NCBI RefSeq assembly: GCF_000349565.1
Contig: NZ_KB714631.1
Location: 256,510 to 310,437 of the forward strand
DNA from: Curtobacterium flaccumfaciens UCD-AKU
GTDB lineage: Bacteria; Actinomycetota; Actinomycetes; Actinomycetales; Microbacteriaceae
DNA length: 53,928 nucleotides
Direction of reading: 5' to 3'
Positions 15,977 through 24,261 of this stretch are shown one piece after another. The position numbers and the translations under genes are program-made. Every line of letters begins with the position of its first letter. Positions within the stretch are counted from its first letter, which is position 1. The notes under the pieces are model-generated. The model did not search any database and was not told the DNA's origin. It was given only the letters and a program-made list of their open reading frames with translations.

Positions 15977-17100
15977 GCGGCGGCCTCCTCGTCGGTCGTG
16001 ACGCCGTCGGCGCGGAGCGCGGCGATCGCCCGGTCGATGGCGTCGGAACCGCCGGCCACCCCGGGCCCGCCGGACGCTCCGGGCCCGCTGGGCACTCCGG
16101 GCCCGCTGGGCACTCCGGGCCCGCCGGACGCGCCGCCCGCTGCGCTCAGCTCGTAGGTGAGCGAGCCGATCCGACGCTCCCGGATCTCGCCGACCCCGCC
16201 GTAGACCAGCTCTGCGGTGACCCCGGCGGCGCGGAACGCGGCGTCGATGCGGTTCTGCAGCCCGGCCTCGTCGGTGATCTGCACCGTGACGAGCCGACCC
16301 GGGTGTCGGTCCCGGAGACGCCGGAGCGTCTCGGGTGAGGGCCGGTCGTGCAGCGCGGTGCGGACGAAGCGCTGCGCGGCACCGGTCTTCGGTGCGGAGA
16401 ACACGTCGTAGACATCCCCGACCTCGACGACCCGGCCCTGCTCCATCACGGCGACCCGGTCGGCGATCTGCCGGACGGCGTCCATCTCGTGCGTGATGAC
16501 GATGATCGTGACGCCGAGCTCCCGGTTCACCCGGCGCAGCAGCGCGAGCACCTCGGACGTGGTGTCCGGGTCCAGGGCGCTGGTGGCCTCGTCGGCGAGC
16601 AGCAGGTCGGGCGACGCCGCCAGGGCGCGGGCGATGCCGACGCGCTGCTTCTGGCCGCCGGACAGCTGTTCCGGGTAGGCGTGGGCACGCTCGAGCAAGC
16701 CGACGAAGTCGAGCAGCTCGGCGACACGGCGGTCCCGCTCGACCTTCGGCACACCGGCGACCTTGAGCGGGTACGCGACGTTGCCGGCGATCGTGCGGGA
16801 CCGGAACAGGTTGAACTGCTGGAAGATCATCCCGATGTTCCGACGTGCCAGACGGCGGTCCCGCTCGGGGATCGCCGTCAGCTCGCGGCCCGCGACGGTG
16901 ACCGTGCCGGAACTCGGCAGCTCGAGTGCGTTGACCAGGCGGACCAGGGTGGACTTGCCGGCACCGGAGTACCCGATGACGCCGAGGACCTCTCCCTGGT
17001 GCACGTCCAGGGAGACGTCCTCGACGGCCACCACGGTCTCGCCGGTGTCGGCGCGGCGGTAGTGCTTCGAGACGCCGCGGAGTTCGACGAGGACCGGCAC
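15973..17100 (-). CDS. metN: Methionine ABC transporter ATP-binding protein
   Basis: A 375-aa ATPase with Walker A GYSGAGKST (43-51), signature LSGGQKQR, Walker B LLLADEATSALD and an H-loop (VITHEMD). The C-terminal NIL domain (about 260-335) senses methionine and inhibits transport in homologues. After it comes a Gly/Pro/Ser repeat tail (GGPGVPSGPGVPSGPG) encoded by tandem GC-rich repeats, then a short helix. The GTG at 17100 overlaps the metQ stop codon (TAGTG). Confidence 0.95.
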   Translation of the reverse strand: MPVLVELRGVSKHYRRADTGETVVAVEDVSLDVHQGEVLGVIGYSGAGKSTLVRLVNALELPSSGTVTVAGRELTAIPERDRRLARRNIGMIFQQFNLFRSRTIAGNVAYPLKVAGVPKVERDRRVAELLDFVGLLERAHAYPEQLSGGQKQRVGIARALAASPDLLLADEATSALDPDTTSEVLALLRRVNRELGVTIIVITHEMDAVRQIADRVAVMEQGRVVEVGDVYDVFSAPKTGAAQRFVRTALHDRPSPETLRRLRDRHPGRLVTVQITDEAGLQNRIDAAFRAAGVTAELVYGGVGEIRERRIGSLTYELSAAGGASGGPGVPSGPGVPSGPGASGGPGVAGGSDAIDRAIAALRADGVTTDEEAAA

Positions 17101-18050
17101 TACTGCTTGGCCGCCTTCGCGTCCTGCTCGACCTGGGCGAGCTCGTCCTGCAGCTTCGAGGCGCTCTCGTCGCGGGCGACGGCCTCGGGCAGGTCCTTCG
17201 CGAAGGCCTTCTGCACGGCGTCGTCCTGGAACAGCTCCGCCAGCTCGAGGTAGGTCTTGTTGCCCTTGTCCTCGTCGCGGACGGCGAACACGTTCACGTA
17301 CGGGGCAGCGGTTGCGCTCGAGGGGTCGTCCTGGTAGATCGCGTCCGAGATCGGCAGGCCGGCCGCGGTGGCGAAGTTGTTGTTCACGACGGCGGCGGCG
17401 ACGGAGCCCTGCTGCAGCGCGTTCGCGGTCTGCGAGGCGTCGAGGGGCTGGACGTCGACCTTCTTCGTCTCGATGTCGTCCGCGGTGGAGAACGCCGAGC
17501 CACCGTCCTTGAGCGTGATCAGGTCCGCCGCCTGCAGGATCAGGAGCGCACGGGCCTGGTTGATCGAGTCGTTCGGGATCGCGACCTTCGCGTTCGCGGG
17601 CAGCTCGGACGGCTTGTCGTACTTCGTCGCGTAGAGCGGCAGCGGGTACACGGCGGTGGAGCCGATGGGCTGCAGGTCGTCGTCGGACGTGACGTTGTAG
17701 TCCGCCAGGTACTGGATGTGCTGGAACTGGTTGATGTCCAGCTGGCCGTCCTTGAGCGCGGGGTTCGGCAGCGAGTAGTCCGAGAAGTTCGTCAGCTTGA
17801 CCGTGACGTTGAGCTTCTCCTTCGCCAGCTTCGTGTACGTGCTCCAGTAGCCGAGCGACTTGTCCGAGACACCGATCGTGACGGTCTTCGGCGCGGCGTC
17901 GCCGGCGGCACCGGCACCGTCGCTGCCGGAGCGCAGGGCTCCGACGACCACGGCGACGACGATGGCCACGACGACGATCGCGGCGGCGACGATCCAGCCG
18001 ATCGGACGCTTGCCCTTCGGCTTCTCGGGCAGTGCTGGGGCTGCGGACAT
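17100..18050 (-). CDS. metQ: Methionine-binding protein with an N-terminal membrane anchor
   Basis: A 316-aa MetQ/NlpA-family substrate-binding protein; KTVTIGVSDKSLGYW begins the mature domain, and QHIQYLADYN and AVYPLPLYATKY are family features. Most MetQ proteins are lipoproteins. Here no Cys lipobox exists: the N-terminus is basic, followed by a single long hydrophobic helix (about 18-42), so the protein is likely tethered by a membrane helix. The ATG at 18050 has GAGGAG upstream. First gene of the operon. Confidence 0.93.
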   Translation of the reverse strand: MSAAPALPEKPKGKRPIGWIVAAAIVVVAIVVAVVVGALRSGSDGAGAAGDAAPKTVTIGVSDKSLGYWSTYTKLAKEKLNVTVKLTNFSDYSLPNPALKDGQLDINQFQHIQYLADYNVTSDDDLQPIGSTAVYPLPLYATKYDKPSELPANAKVAIPNDSINQARALLILQAADLITLKDGGSAFSTADDIETKKVDVQPLDASQTANALQQGSVAAAVVNNNFATAAGLPISDAIYQDDPSSATAAPYVNVFAVRDEDKGNKTYLELAELFQDDAVQKAFAKDLPEAVARDESASKLQDELAQVEQDAKAAKQ

Positions 18051-18227
18051 GCTGGTGCTCCTCGTGGGCCGTGCGTGCGGGGGAGCCGCGGTGGTCCGCG
18101 GCGTGGAGACGAGTGTGACCTGCGCCCCACCGCCGGAGCGAGTTCCGTTCCGTCGTGTTACGCAGCACTCGACCCGTGCCGCGTGCGTCGCAGGACGCGT
18201 CCCGACACGACTTGGTTGACTCGGACC

Positions 18228-18737
18228 GTGCGCAGCATCGAACTCGTCCTCGGCCCGGAGTCGGACGCCGCCGTGCGGTCGGCCTGGCAGGCCCTGATCG
18301 ACGCCGACCTGCCGAGCCTGGGACGACACCCGTCCCCGTCGAACGCGCCGCACGTCACCCTGGCCGCCGGGGAGACGCTGCCCGTGCCCGCCGGGTTCCG
18401 CACCTCGGTCCCGACGTCGATCCGGCTGGGCGGGCTGCTGCTCTTCCCCGCGGGCGCCGGCCGTTCGGTGCTCGTGCGCGCGGTGGTCCTCGACACGGCG
18501 CTCACCACCTTCCACGACGAGGTGCACGCGATCGCGCCCGGCGGCGTCGAGACGTCGGTGCCCGGGCACTGGTCGCCGCACGTCACGCTGGCCCGCCGGG
18601 TGCGCGACGAGGACCTGCCACGGGCGGTCGCGGCGCTGCGTGCCGTGGCGCTGCCGGAGACGCTGGACGTGGGCGGTGTCCGGCACTGGGACGGTGAGAC
18701 GCGGACGATCACGCCGCTCGCGTTCACGTCGATCTGA
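18228..18737 (+). CDS. 2H phosphoesterase / 2'-5' RNA ligase-family protein
   Basis: A 169-aa protein with two HxT motifs, APHVTLAAG (His42) and SPHVTLARR (His118), spaced as in the 2H phosphoesterase superfamily. Such enzymes act on cyclic phosphates or RNA ends; the actual substrate is unknown. The GTG at 18228 is the most likely start because it places the first strand (SIELVLGP) at the N-terminus as in relatives. Confidence 0.85.
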   Translation: MRSIELVLGPESDAAVRSAWQALIDADLPSLGRHPSPSNAPHVTLAAGETLPVPAGFRTSVPTSIRLGGLLLFPAGAGRSVLVRAVVLDTALTTFHDEVHAIAPGGVETSVPGHWSPHVTLARRVRDEDLPRAVAALRAVALPETLDVGGVRHWDGETRTITPLAFTSI

Positions 18738-18821
18738 CCTCCGGCGGGGCAACGGCAGCGCTGCGCTGCGCTGCGCGGCGCTGCCTGCACTGCGCGGCGC
18801 TGCGCGGCCTGGAGGCCCGGG
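18738..18821. repeat. Short GCTGCGC-rich low-complexity stretch
   Basis: GCTGCGC and GCGGCGCTGC occur several times in about 60 bp between convergent genes, ending in CCTGGAGGCCCGGG. No hairpin as clear as the other terminators is visible. Confidence 0.5.
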
Positions 18822-20069
18822 TCAGGTCCCGAGCACCCGCTCGCCGAACGCGGATGCGAACGTCCGACCCGGGTCGGCCCGGGCGACGAGGTCGCGGAAG
18901 TCCGCCAGCCGCGGGTACAGCGCGGCGATCGCCGCGTGGTCGAGCGAGCTCATCTTGCCCCAGTGCGGTCGGCCGTCGAAGGGCGCGAGCCGGGCCTCCA
19001 GGTCGGGCAGGACCGCGGCGACCTCGGCCGGGTGCTTCTGCCAGGTGAACGCGATGCAGAGGACGTCCTCGCCCTGGGTCGGGCTGAGCCAGAGGTCGTC
19101 CGCGGCCATCGTCCGGAGTTCGCAGACGTGCAGGTGCGGCTGGATCCGGTCCGCCAGTCCTCGGAGCGCGTCGAGGGCTCCAGCCGCGTGCCGGAGCGGG
19201 ACGAAGTGCTCGCTCTGCACTTCGGACCCGTGGCTCGGGACCGACCCGATCGGGAAGTGCGGCAGCCGGTCCCACCACGGGCCGACGGAGCCGTCGCGCG
19301 CGGTCCGGTGGTCGTCACCGGGGGTGCCGTGCAGGCGGGGTGCCCCGGCCAGCACGTCCGGAACCGGCACGTCCTCGGCGCCGTCGGGCACGCGCGACTT
19401 CACCAGGACCTCGGTGATCGCGTCGCCGAACACCGTGTACGCGCACACCGAGTACGCGGCGGCGTGCACCTCGGCGACGTTCGCGGTGAAGGTGTCCCAG
19501 GGGATCGAGCCGTAGACGTCCTGACGCATCCGGTAGGTGGGCTCGACGTCGAGGGTCACCCGGGTCACGATGCCGAGCAGGCCGAGGTGCAGCACCGCAC
19601 CGTCGAACCCGGGGTCCGTCCGGTCGATCGTCCGGGCGGAGCCGTCCGGACCGAGCACTTCGAACGCGCGCACGGCGGTGGCGAGTGACCCCAGCGCCGT
19701 GCCGGAGCCGTGGGTACCGGTCGCGACCGCGCCCCCGACGGAGATGTGGGGCAGTGATCCGGTGTTGTGCAGGGCGAACCCGGCGCGGTCGATGTCGGAC
19801 GCGACGTCGCCGTACCGGGTGCCGGCACCGAGCGTCACCGTGCGGTGCTCGGCGTCGACGACCAGGTCGGTGGGGATCCCGGTCAGGTCGAGCAGGACGC
19901 CCGGGGAGTCTGCGACGTCGTTGAAGGAGTGCCGGGTGCCGAGTCCGTGCGCCCGTTCGGCGTCCGCCACGACCTGGGCGGCCTCGTCGATCGACGACGG
20001 ACGGACGACCCGTTCGGCCGTGTACGTGACCGTGCCGGACCAGTTGAGCTCGCTCGTCGTCGACCGCAT
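18822..20069 (-). CDS. Alditol oxidase-like FAD-linked oxidase
   Basis: A 415-aa VAO-family flavoenzyme closely resembling Streptomyces alditol/xylitol oxidase (AldO) in length and order of motifs: GTRHSFNDVADSPGVLLDL, whose His is the expected covalent FAD attachment site, HNTGSLPHISVGGAVATGTH, GSG, and C-terminal RPHWGKMSSL with LYPRLADFRDLVARADPG. It would oxidise polyols to aldoses with O2, giving H2O2. D-arabinono-lactone oxidase is a less likely alternative. I chose the ATG at 20069, preceded by AGGGTGG, over a GTG three codons upstream. Confidence 0.87.
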   Translation of the reverse strand: MRSTTSELNWSGTVTYTAERVVRPSSIDEAAQVVADAERAHGLGTRHSFNDVADSPGVLLDLTGIPTDLVVDAEHRTVTLGAGTRYGDVASDIDRAGFALHNTGSLPHISVGGAVATGTHGSGTALGSLATAVRAFEVLGPDGSARTIDRTDPGFDGAVLHLGLLGIVTRVTLDVEPTYRMRQDVYGSIPWDTFTANVAEVHAAAYSVCAYTVFGDAITEVLVKSRVPDGAEDVPVPDVLAGAPRLHGTPGDDHRTARDGSVGPWWDRLPHFPIGSVPSHGSEVQSEHFVPLRHAAGALDALRGLADRIQPHLHVCELRTMAADDLWLSPTQGEDVLCIAFTWQKHPAEVAAVLPDLEARLAPFDGRPHWGKMSSLDHAAIAALYPRLADFRDLVARADPGRTFASAFGERVLGT

Positions 20070-20168
20070 GGCGCCCACCCTGCCACGCAGTCCAGCGCCC
20101 GGTGCGAGCCGGGTGTGAGCCGGGCGCCGGTCCCCGTCACGGGGTCGGCGCCCGGCGGGGTCCGTCGG

Positions 20169-21650
20169 TCAGTGCACGGGCGGGGGCGTCGGTGCGCCCT
20201 CGGGCACCTCGGGTCGGCGGACGAACACCGACGCCAGGATGCCGAACAGCGAGATGATCGCACCGACCATGAAGGCGGTGCCGACGCCCGACGCGGTGGC
20301 CACCTGGACCCCACGGGCACCGGAGCCCTCGACGGCGGTGGCCGCACCGATCGTCAGCAGCGTGACGAAGAGGGCGGTGCCCGCTGCACCGGCGAGCTGC
20401 TGCGCCGTGCCGAGCACCGCGCTGCCGTGCGAGTACAGCTTCGGGGGCAGCCCGCCGAGCGCCGCGGTGAACAGCGGCGTGAAGGTCAGGGCCAGCCCGA
20501 TGCTCAGCACCACGTGCGCACCGAGGACGAACCACACGCTCGTGTCGACGCCGACGGTGGAGAGCGCCCAGAGCACGGCGCTGACGATGATCGATCCGGG
20601 GATGAGCAGCACGCGCGGGCCGCGGCGGTCGTAGATGCGACCGACGATGGGGGAGAGCAGGCCCATCAGCAGACCACCGGGGAGCAGCAGCAGGCCGACC
20701 TGCAGGACCTCGAGCCCGAGGACGCGCTCCAGGTAGATGGGCAGCAGGATGAGCGTGCCGAACATCGCCATGAAGCTCAGACCCATCGCGACGATCGGCA
20801 CCGTGAAGCCGCGGGTGCGGAACGTGCGCAGGTCGAGCAGGGCGCTGTCGGTGCGCTGCAGGCGCGTCTGCCGGACGATGAACACCGCGAGGGCGACGGC
20901 GCCGACGACCAGGGCGGTCACCGGGACGAGCGGACCGGTCGCGCCGGCTTCACCGATGCTGGACAGGCCGTAGACGATGCCGCCGAACGCGAAGGCGGAG
21001 AGCACCACCGAGACGACGTCGATCGGCGCCTTGCGCGGCGTCGAGACGTTCTGCACCTTGACCATGCCGAGGATGAGCGCCGCGATCGCGATGGGCAGCA
21101 CGAAGCCGAACAGCCAGCGCCACGAGAAGGCGTTGAGGATCAGGCCGGAGATCGTCGGGCCGATCGCCGGTGCGACCGAGATGACGATGGAGATGTTGCC
21201 CATGATGCGGCCACGGTGCGCGGGGTCGACGAGGGTCAGGACCGTCGTCATGAGCAGCGGCATCATGATCGCGGTGCCGCTGGCCTGCACGATGCGGCCG
21301 ATGAGCAGCACCGTGAACCCGGGGGCGAGCAGGGCGATCAGCGTGCCGACCGAGAACAGGCCCATGGCCCAGACGAACACCGGGCGGGTGTTGAACCGCT
21401 GCAGCAGGAACCCGGTGATCGGGATGACGACCGCCATGGTGAGCAGGAAGCCGGTGGTCAGCCACTGACCGGTCGCGGCGCTGATGTCGAGGTCGTCCAT
21501 GAGCCGGGGCAGCGCCACGCCCATGATCGTCTCGTTGAGGATGACGACGAACGCGGAGACGAGCAGCAGCCCGATCACGAGTCGGGTCTCGGCAGCGGAC
21601 GGCTGCGAGACGCTTCCCGTGCGGGGGGCGGAATCGACGGCCTGGGTCAT
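20169..21650 (-). CDS. MFS transporter, DHA2 (LmrB/EmrB-like) family
   Basis: A 493-aa protein with about 14 membrane helices. NETIMGVALPRLMDDL in helix 1 matches the D1 motif (L-x-x-T-I-x-x-x-ALP), and GFLLQRFNTRPVF is the loop 2-3 motif. SVAPAIGPTISGLIL is motif C of drug antiporters. It is probably a proton-coupled exporter of drugs or metabolites. It stands alone, with no adjacent regulator. Confidence 0.9.
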   Translation of the reverse strand: MTQAVDSAPRTGSVSQPSAAETRLVIGLLLVSAFVVILNETIMGVALPRLMDDLDISAATGQWLTTGFLLTMAVVIPITGFLLQRFNTRPVFVWAMGLFSVGTLIALLAPGFTVLLIGRIVQASGTAIMMPLLMTTVLTLVDPAHRGRIMGNISIVISVAPAIGPTISGLILNAFSWRWLFGFVLPIAIAALILGMVKVQNVSTPRKAPIDVVSVVLSAFAFGGIVYGLSSIGEAGATGPLVPVTALVVGAVALAVFIVRQTRLQRTDSALLDLRTFRTRGFTVPIVAMGLSFMAMFGTLILLPIYLERVLGLEVLQVGLLLLPGGLLMGLLSPIVGRIYDRRGPRVLLIPGSIIVSAVLWALSTVGVDTSVWFVLGAHVVLSIGLALTFTPLFTAALGGLPPKLYSHGSAVLGTAQQLAGAAGTALFVTLLTIGAATAVEGSGARGVQVATASGVGTAFMVGAIISLFGILASVFVRRPEVPEGAPTPPPVH

Positions 21651-21815
21651 GCGGGTGCTCCTGGTGGGTCACGACGGGTGGAACGGGTGTGGCGCAGGGC
21701 GCGCAGACAGGCCAACTCCCTGAGTGGATGGGATTATTCCGCTTCGCTGGCGACGTCCGCAGGTGGACGATCGGCGCCGCCCCCGACGTGCCCGTGCGAC
21801 GTCGGGCGTGTCCGC

Positions 21816-22097
21816 TCAGTGCAGGATCGCGAACCCGTCGGCGTCCCCGTGCGGCACGACCGACCGCAGGGAGACGTCGGTCACGGTCGCCGACGGCGGC
21901 CCGGTGCGCAGGTACGCCATCAGCGAGTCGACCGCGACCGAGGGGCCCTCGGCCTCGACCTCGACCGTGCCGTCCCAGAGGTTCCTCGCGTAGCCGACCA
22001 GGTCGAGCCCGTCGGCCTTCCGAGCGGTCCAGTACCGGAAGCCGACCCCCTGGACGGTCCCCGACACCACGGCATGCACCCTCGTCACCGTCGTCAT
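21816..22097 (-). CDS. acyP: Acylphosphatase
   Basis: A 93-aa acylphosphatase of the usual length. The phosphate loop VSGTVQGVGFRYW contains catalytic Arg21, and YARNLWDGTVEVEAEG contains catalytic Asn39. It hydrolyses acyl phosphates such as 1,3-bisphosphoglycerate or carbamoyl phosphate in the cytoplasm. The ATG at 22097 has GGAGG just upstream and a TAGCGT hexamer close before it. Confidence 0.95.
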   Translation of the reverse strand: MTTVTRVHAVVSGTVQGVGFRYWTARKADGLDLVGYARNLWDGTVEVEAEGPSVAVDSLMAYLRTGPPSATVTDVSLRSVVPHGDADGFAILH

Positions 22098-22188
22098 GCC
22101 CTCCACGCTAACCGCGGCGTGCTCCCGGGAGTTTTCGGCCCCGTGACGATCTGTTTCCGGCTCGTGACGAGCGCGCCGCGTCGGCAGT

Positions 22189-22235
22189 GATAGTGTCATC
22201 CCAACCCGAACACTTCGAGTCAGATTGACACTATC
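22189..22235 (+). promoter_or_regulatory. Putative NrtR operator and promoter of the NAD operon
   Basis: GATAGTGTCA (22189-22198) and TGACACTATC (22226-22235) are perfect 10-bp inverted repeats. Between them lies ACT-TCG-AGT (22212-22220), a third, central palindrome. TAGTGT inside the left arm could be a -10. The position directly upstream of nrtR fits autoregulation and control of nadABC by the NrtR family. Confidence 0.65.
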
Positions 22236-22241
22236 TTCCTC

Positions 22242-22949
22242 ATGGACGAACCAGGCATCCGCGTCGCGGTCTCCACCGTGATCGTGGCGCTGCGTCCGCA
22301 CCCCGACACCGGTGCGCCGGCGCTGTGGATGCCGCTCGTGCGTCGCGTCGCCGAACCGTTCGAGGGATCCTGGGCGCTCCCCGGCGGTTGGGTCGGCGAC
22401 GACGAGGGGCTCGAGGACTCGGCGGCCGCCCGACTGCGCGAGACGACGAACGTCCAGCCGCGCTACCTCGAGCAGCTCTACGCGTTCGGCGACGTCGGAC
22501 GCTCCCCGAGCCGGGTCGTGTCGATCGTGTACTGGGCGCTCGTGCACCCGGACGAGGCGAACGTCGTGCCCGACGACTGGAACGTCCGGTGGTTCCTGGC
22601 CGACGAGCACCCGCCGCTCGCCTTCGACCACGACCGCATCGTCGAGTACGCCCTGTGGCGGCTGCGCAACAAGATGTCGTACTCGCGGATCGCGCAGGCG
22701 TTCCTCGGTGACCGGTTCACCCTCGCCGAACTCCGCGGCGTGTACGAGGCGGTGCTCGGCCGAGCACTCGACCCCGCGAACTTCCGTCGGCAGGTCGAGA
22801 AGACCGACGCGGTCCTGCCGACCGACGAGACCACGAGCGGGGGCCGGCACCGTCCGGCTCGGCTGTACCGCTCGAACCCCGACCTGGCCTACGCGGACAA
22901 CGGCCCGCTGCAGACCGGGGCCGATCAGCACCAGCAGCGGAACCGATAG
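22242..22949 (+). CDS. nrtR: NrtR-type Nudix-related transcriptional repressor of NAD synthesis
   Basis: A 235-aa protein with a Nudix-like N-terminal domain (about 5-140) and a C-terminal winged helix (about 145-215; MSYSRIAQAFLGDRFTLAEL and LGRALDPANFRRQVEKTDAV). The Nudix box is degenerate: GGWVGDDEGLEDSAAARLRE is followed by TTNV rather than EE, so it probably senses ADP-ribose instead of hydrolysing it. It is the first gene of the nadABC-nifS operon and sits next to an inverted repeat. Confidence 0.9.
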   Translation: MDEPGIRVAVSTVIVALRPHPDTGAPALWMPLVRRVAEPFEGSWALPGGWVGDDEGLEDSAAARLRETTNVQPRYLEQLYAFGDVGRSPSRVVSIVYWALVHPDEANVVPDDWNVRWFLADEHPPLAFDHDRIVEYALWRLRNKMSYSRIAQAFLGDRFTLAELRGVYEAVLGRALDPANFRRQVEKTDAVLPTDETTSGGRHRPARLYRSNPDLAYADNGPLQTGADQHQQRNR

Positions 22950-22957
22950 GAAACCCC

Positions 22958-24229
22958 GTGTCCATCGCCACGACGATCGAGCTCATCTCCAACGGCAAGG
23001 CCGGCGGCAGCACCTGCACGCCCGACCTTGCGATGCCGACGTGGGACTTCGACTCCCGCCCCGGGTACGGCCCGGGATCGTCGATGTCCGACGTCATCCC
23101 GACGAGTGCCCCGCGCCAGGGCGTCCTGCCCGACGAGTACAAGACGGCCCCGACCGACGAGCTCCACGAGCGCATCGAGCGGGCGAAGGCCACCCTCGGC
23201 GACCGGGTCGTCGTCCTCGGGCACTTCTACCAGCGCGACGAGGTCGTCCGGCACGCGGACTTCCTCGGTGACTCGTTCCAGCTCGCGAACGCCGCCCTGA
23301 CCAAGCCCGACGCCGAGGCGATCGTGTTCTGCGGCGTGCACTTCATGGCCGAGACCGCCGACATCCTGGCGCGCGACGACCAGCGCGTGATCCTGCCGAA
23401 CCTGGCCGCCGGCTGCTCGATGGCGGACATGGCCGACATCGACAGCGTCGAGGCCGCGTGGGCCGAGCTCACCGCCGTGTACGGCACCGAGCCCGACGCC
23501 GACGGCCGCGTGCCCGTGATCCCGGTCACCTACATGAACTCCGCCGCCGACCTCAAGGCCTTCTGCGGGCGCAACGGCGGCATCGTCTGCACCTCGTCGA
23601 ACGCAGCGACGGTGCTCGAGTGGGCCTTCGAGCGCGGGCAGCGCGTCCTGTTCTTCCCCGACCAGCACCTCGGCCGCAACACCGCGAAGGCGATGGGCAT
23701 CAGCACCGACCTGATGCCGATGTGGAACCCCCGGAAGCCCCTCGGCGGCAACGAGACGAGTGAACTCGAAGCGGCGAAGGTCATCCTCTGGCACGGCTTC
23801 TGCTCGGTGCACCGTCGCTTCACGGTCGACCAGATCGACCAGGCCCGCCGCGAGCACCCGGGTGTGCGGGTCATCGTGCACCCGGAGTGCCCGATGGCCG
23901 TCGTCGACGCTGCCGACCACGCCGGCAGTACCGACCTGATCCGGAAGACCGTCGCTGCCGCCACCGAACCGACGACCTTCGCGATCGGCACCGAGATCAA
24001 CATGGTGAACCGGCTCGCCGCCGAGTACCCGCAGCACACGATCTTCTGCCTCGACCCGGTCGTCTGCCCCTGCTCGACGATGTACCGGATCCACCCGGGC
24101 TACCTCGCCTGGGTGCTCGAGGCACTCGTCCGCGGCGAGGTCCTCAACGAGATCGTCGTCCCCGCCGACGTGCAGGCCGACGCCAAGGTCGCGCTCGAGC
24201 GCATGCTCGCTGCGAAGCCCCGCGGCTGA
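22958..24229 (+). CDS. nadA: Quinolinate synthase A
   Basis: A 423-aa [4Fe-4S] enzyme that condenses iminoaspartate with dihydroxyacetone phosphate to quinolinate in de novo NAD synthesis. Typical marks are VVVLGHFYQRDEVVRHADFL, VFCGVHFMAETADIL (first cluster Cys), VTYMNSAADLKAFCG, and CLDPVVCPCSTMYRIHPGYL (C-terminal Cys). The GTG at 22958 follows AGGAAA. It lies 8 bp after nrtR and is followed by nadB, nadC and a cysteine desulfurase that could build its cluster. Confidence 0.97.
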   Translation: MSIATTIELISNGKAGGSTCTPDLAMPTWDFDSRPGYGPGSSMSDVIPTSAPRQGVLPDEYKTAPTDELHERIERAKATLGDRVVVLGHFYQRDEVVRHADFLGDSFQLANAALTKPDAEAIVFCGVHFMAETADILARDDQRVILPNLAAGCSMADMADIDSVEAAWAELTAVYGTEPDADGRVPVIPVTYMNSAADLKAFCGRNGGIVCTSSNAATVLEWAFERGQRVLFFPDQHLGRNTAKAMGISTDLMPMWNPRKPLGGNETSELEAAKVILWHGFCSVHRRFTVDQIDQARREHPGVRVIVHPECPMAVVDAADHAGSTDLIRKTVAAATEPTTFAIGTEINMVNRLAAEYPQHTIFCLDPVVCPCSTMYRIHPGYLAWVLEALVRGEVLNEIVVPADVQADAKVALERMLAAKPRG

Positions 24230-24261
24230 CACACGAGTCCGACCGAACGAGGGAGACCACC

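Noticed and set aside
18051..18227. SAM riboswitch upstream of the met operon
   Set aside because: No recognisable SAM-I, II or IV core could be found in the leader.
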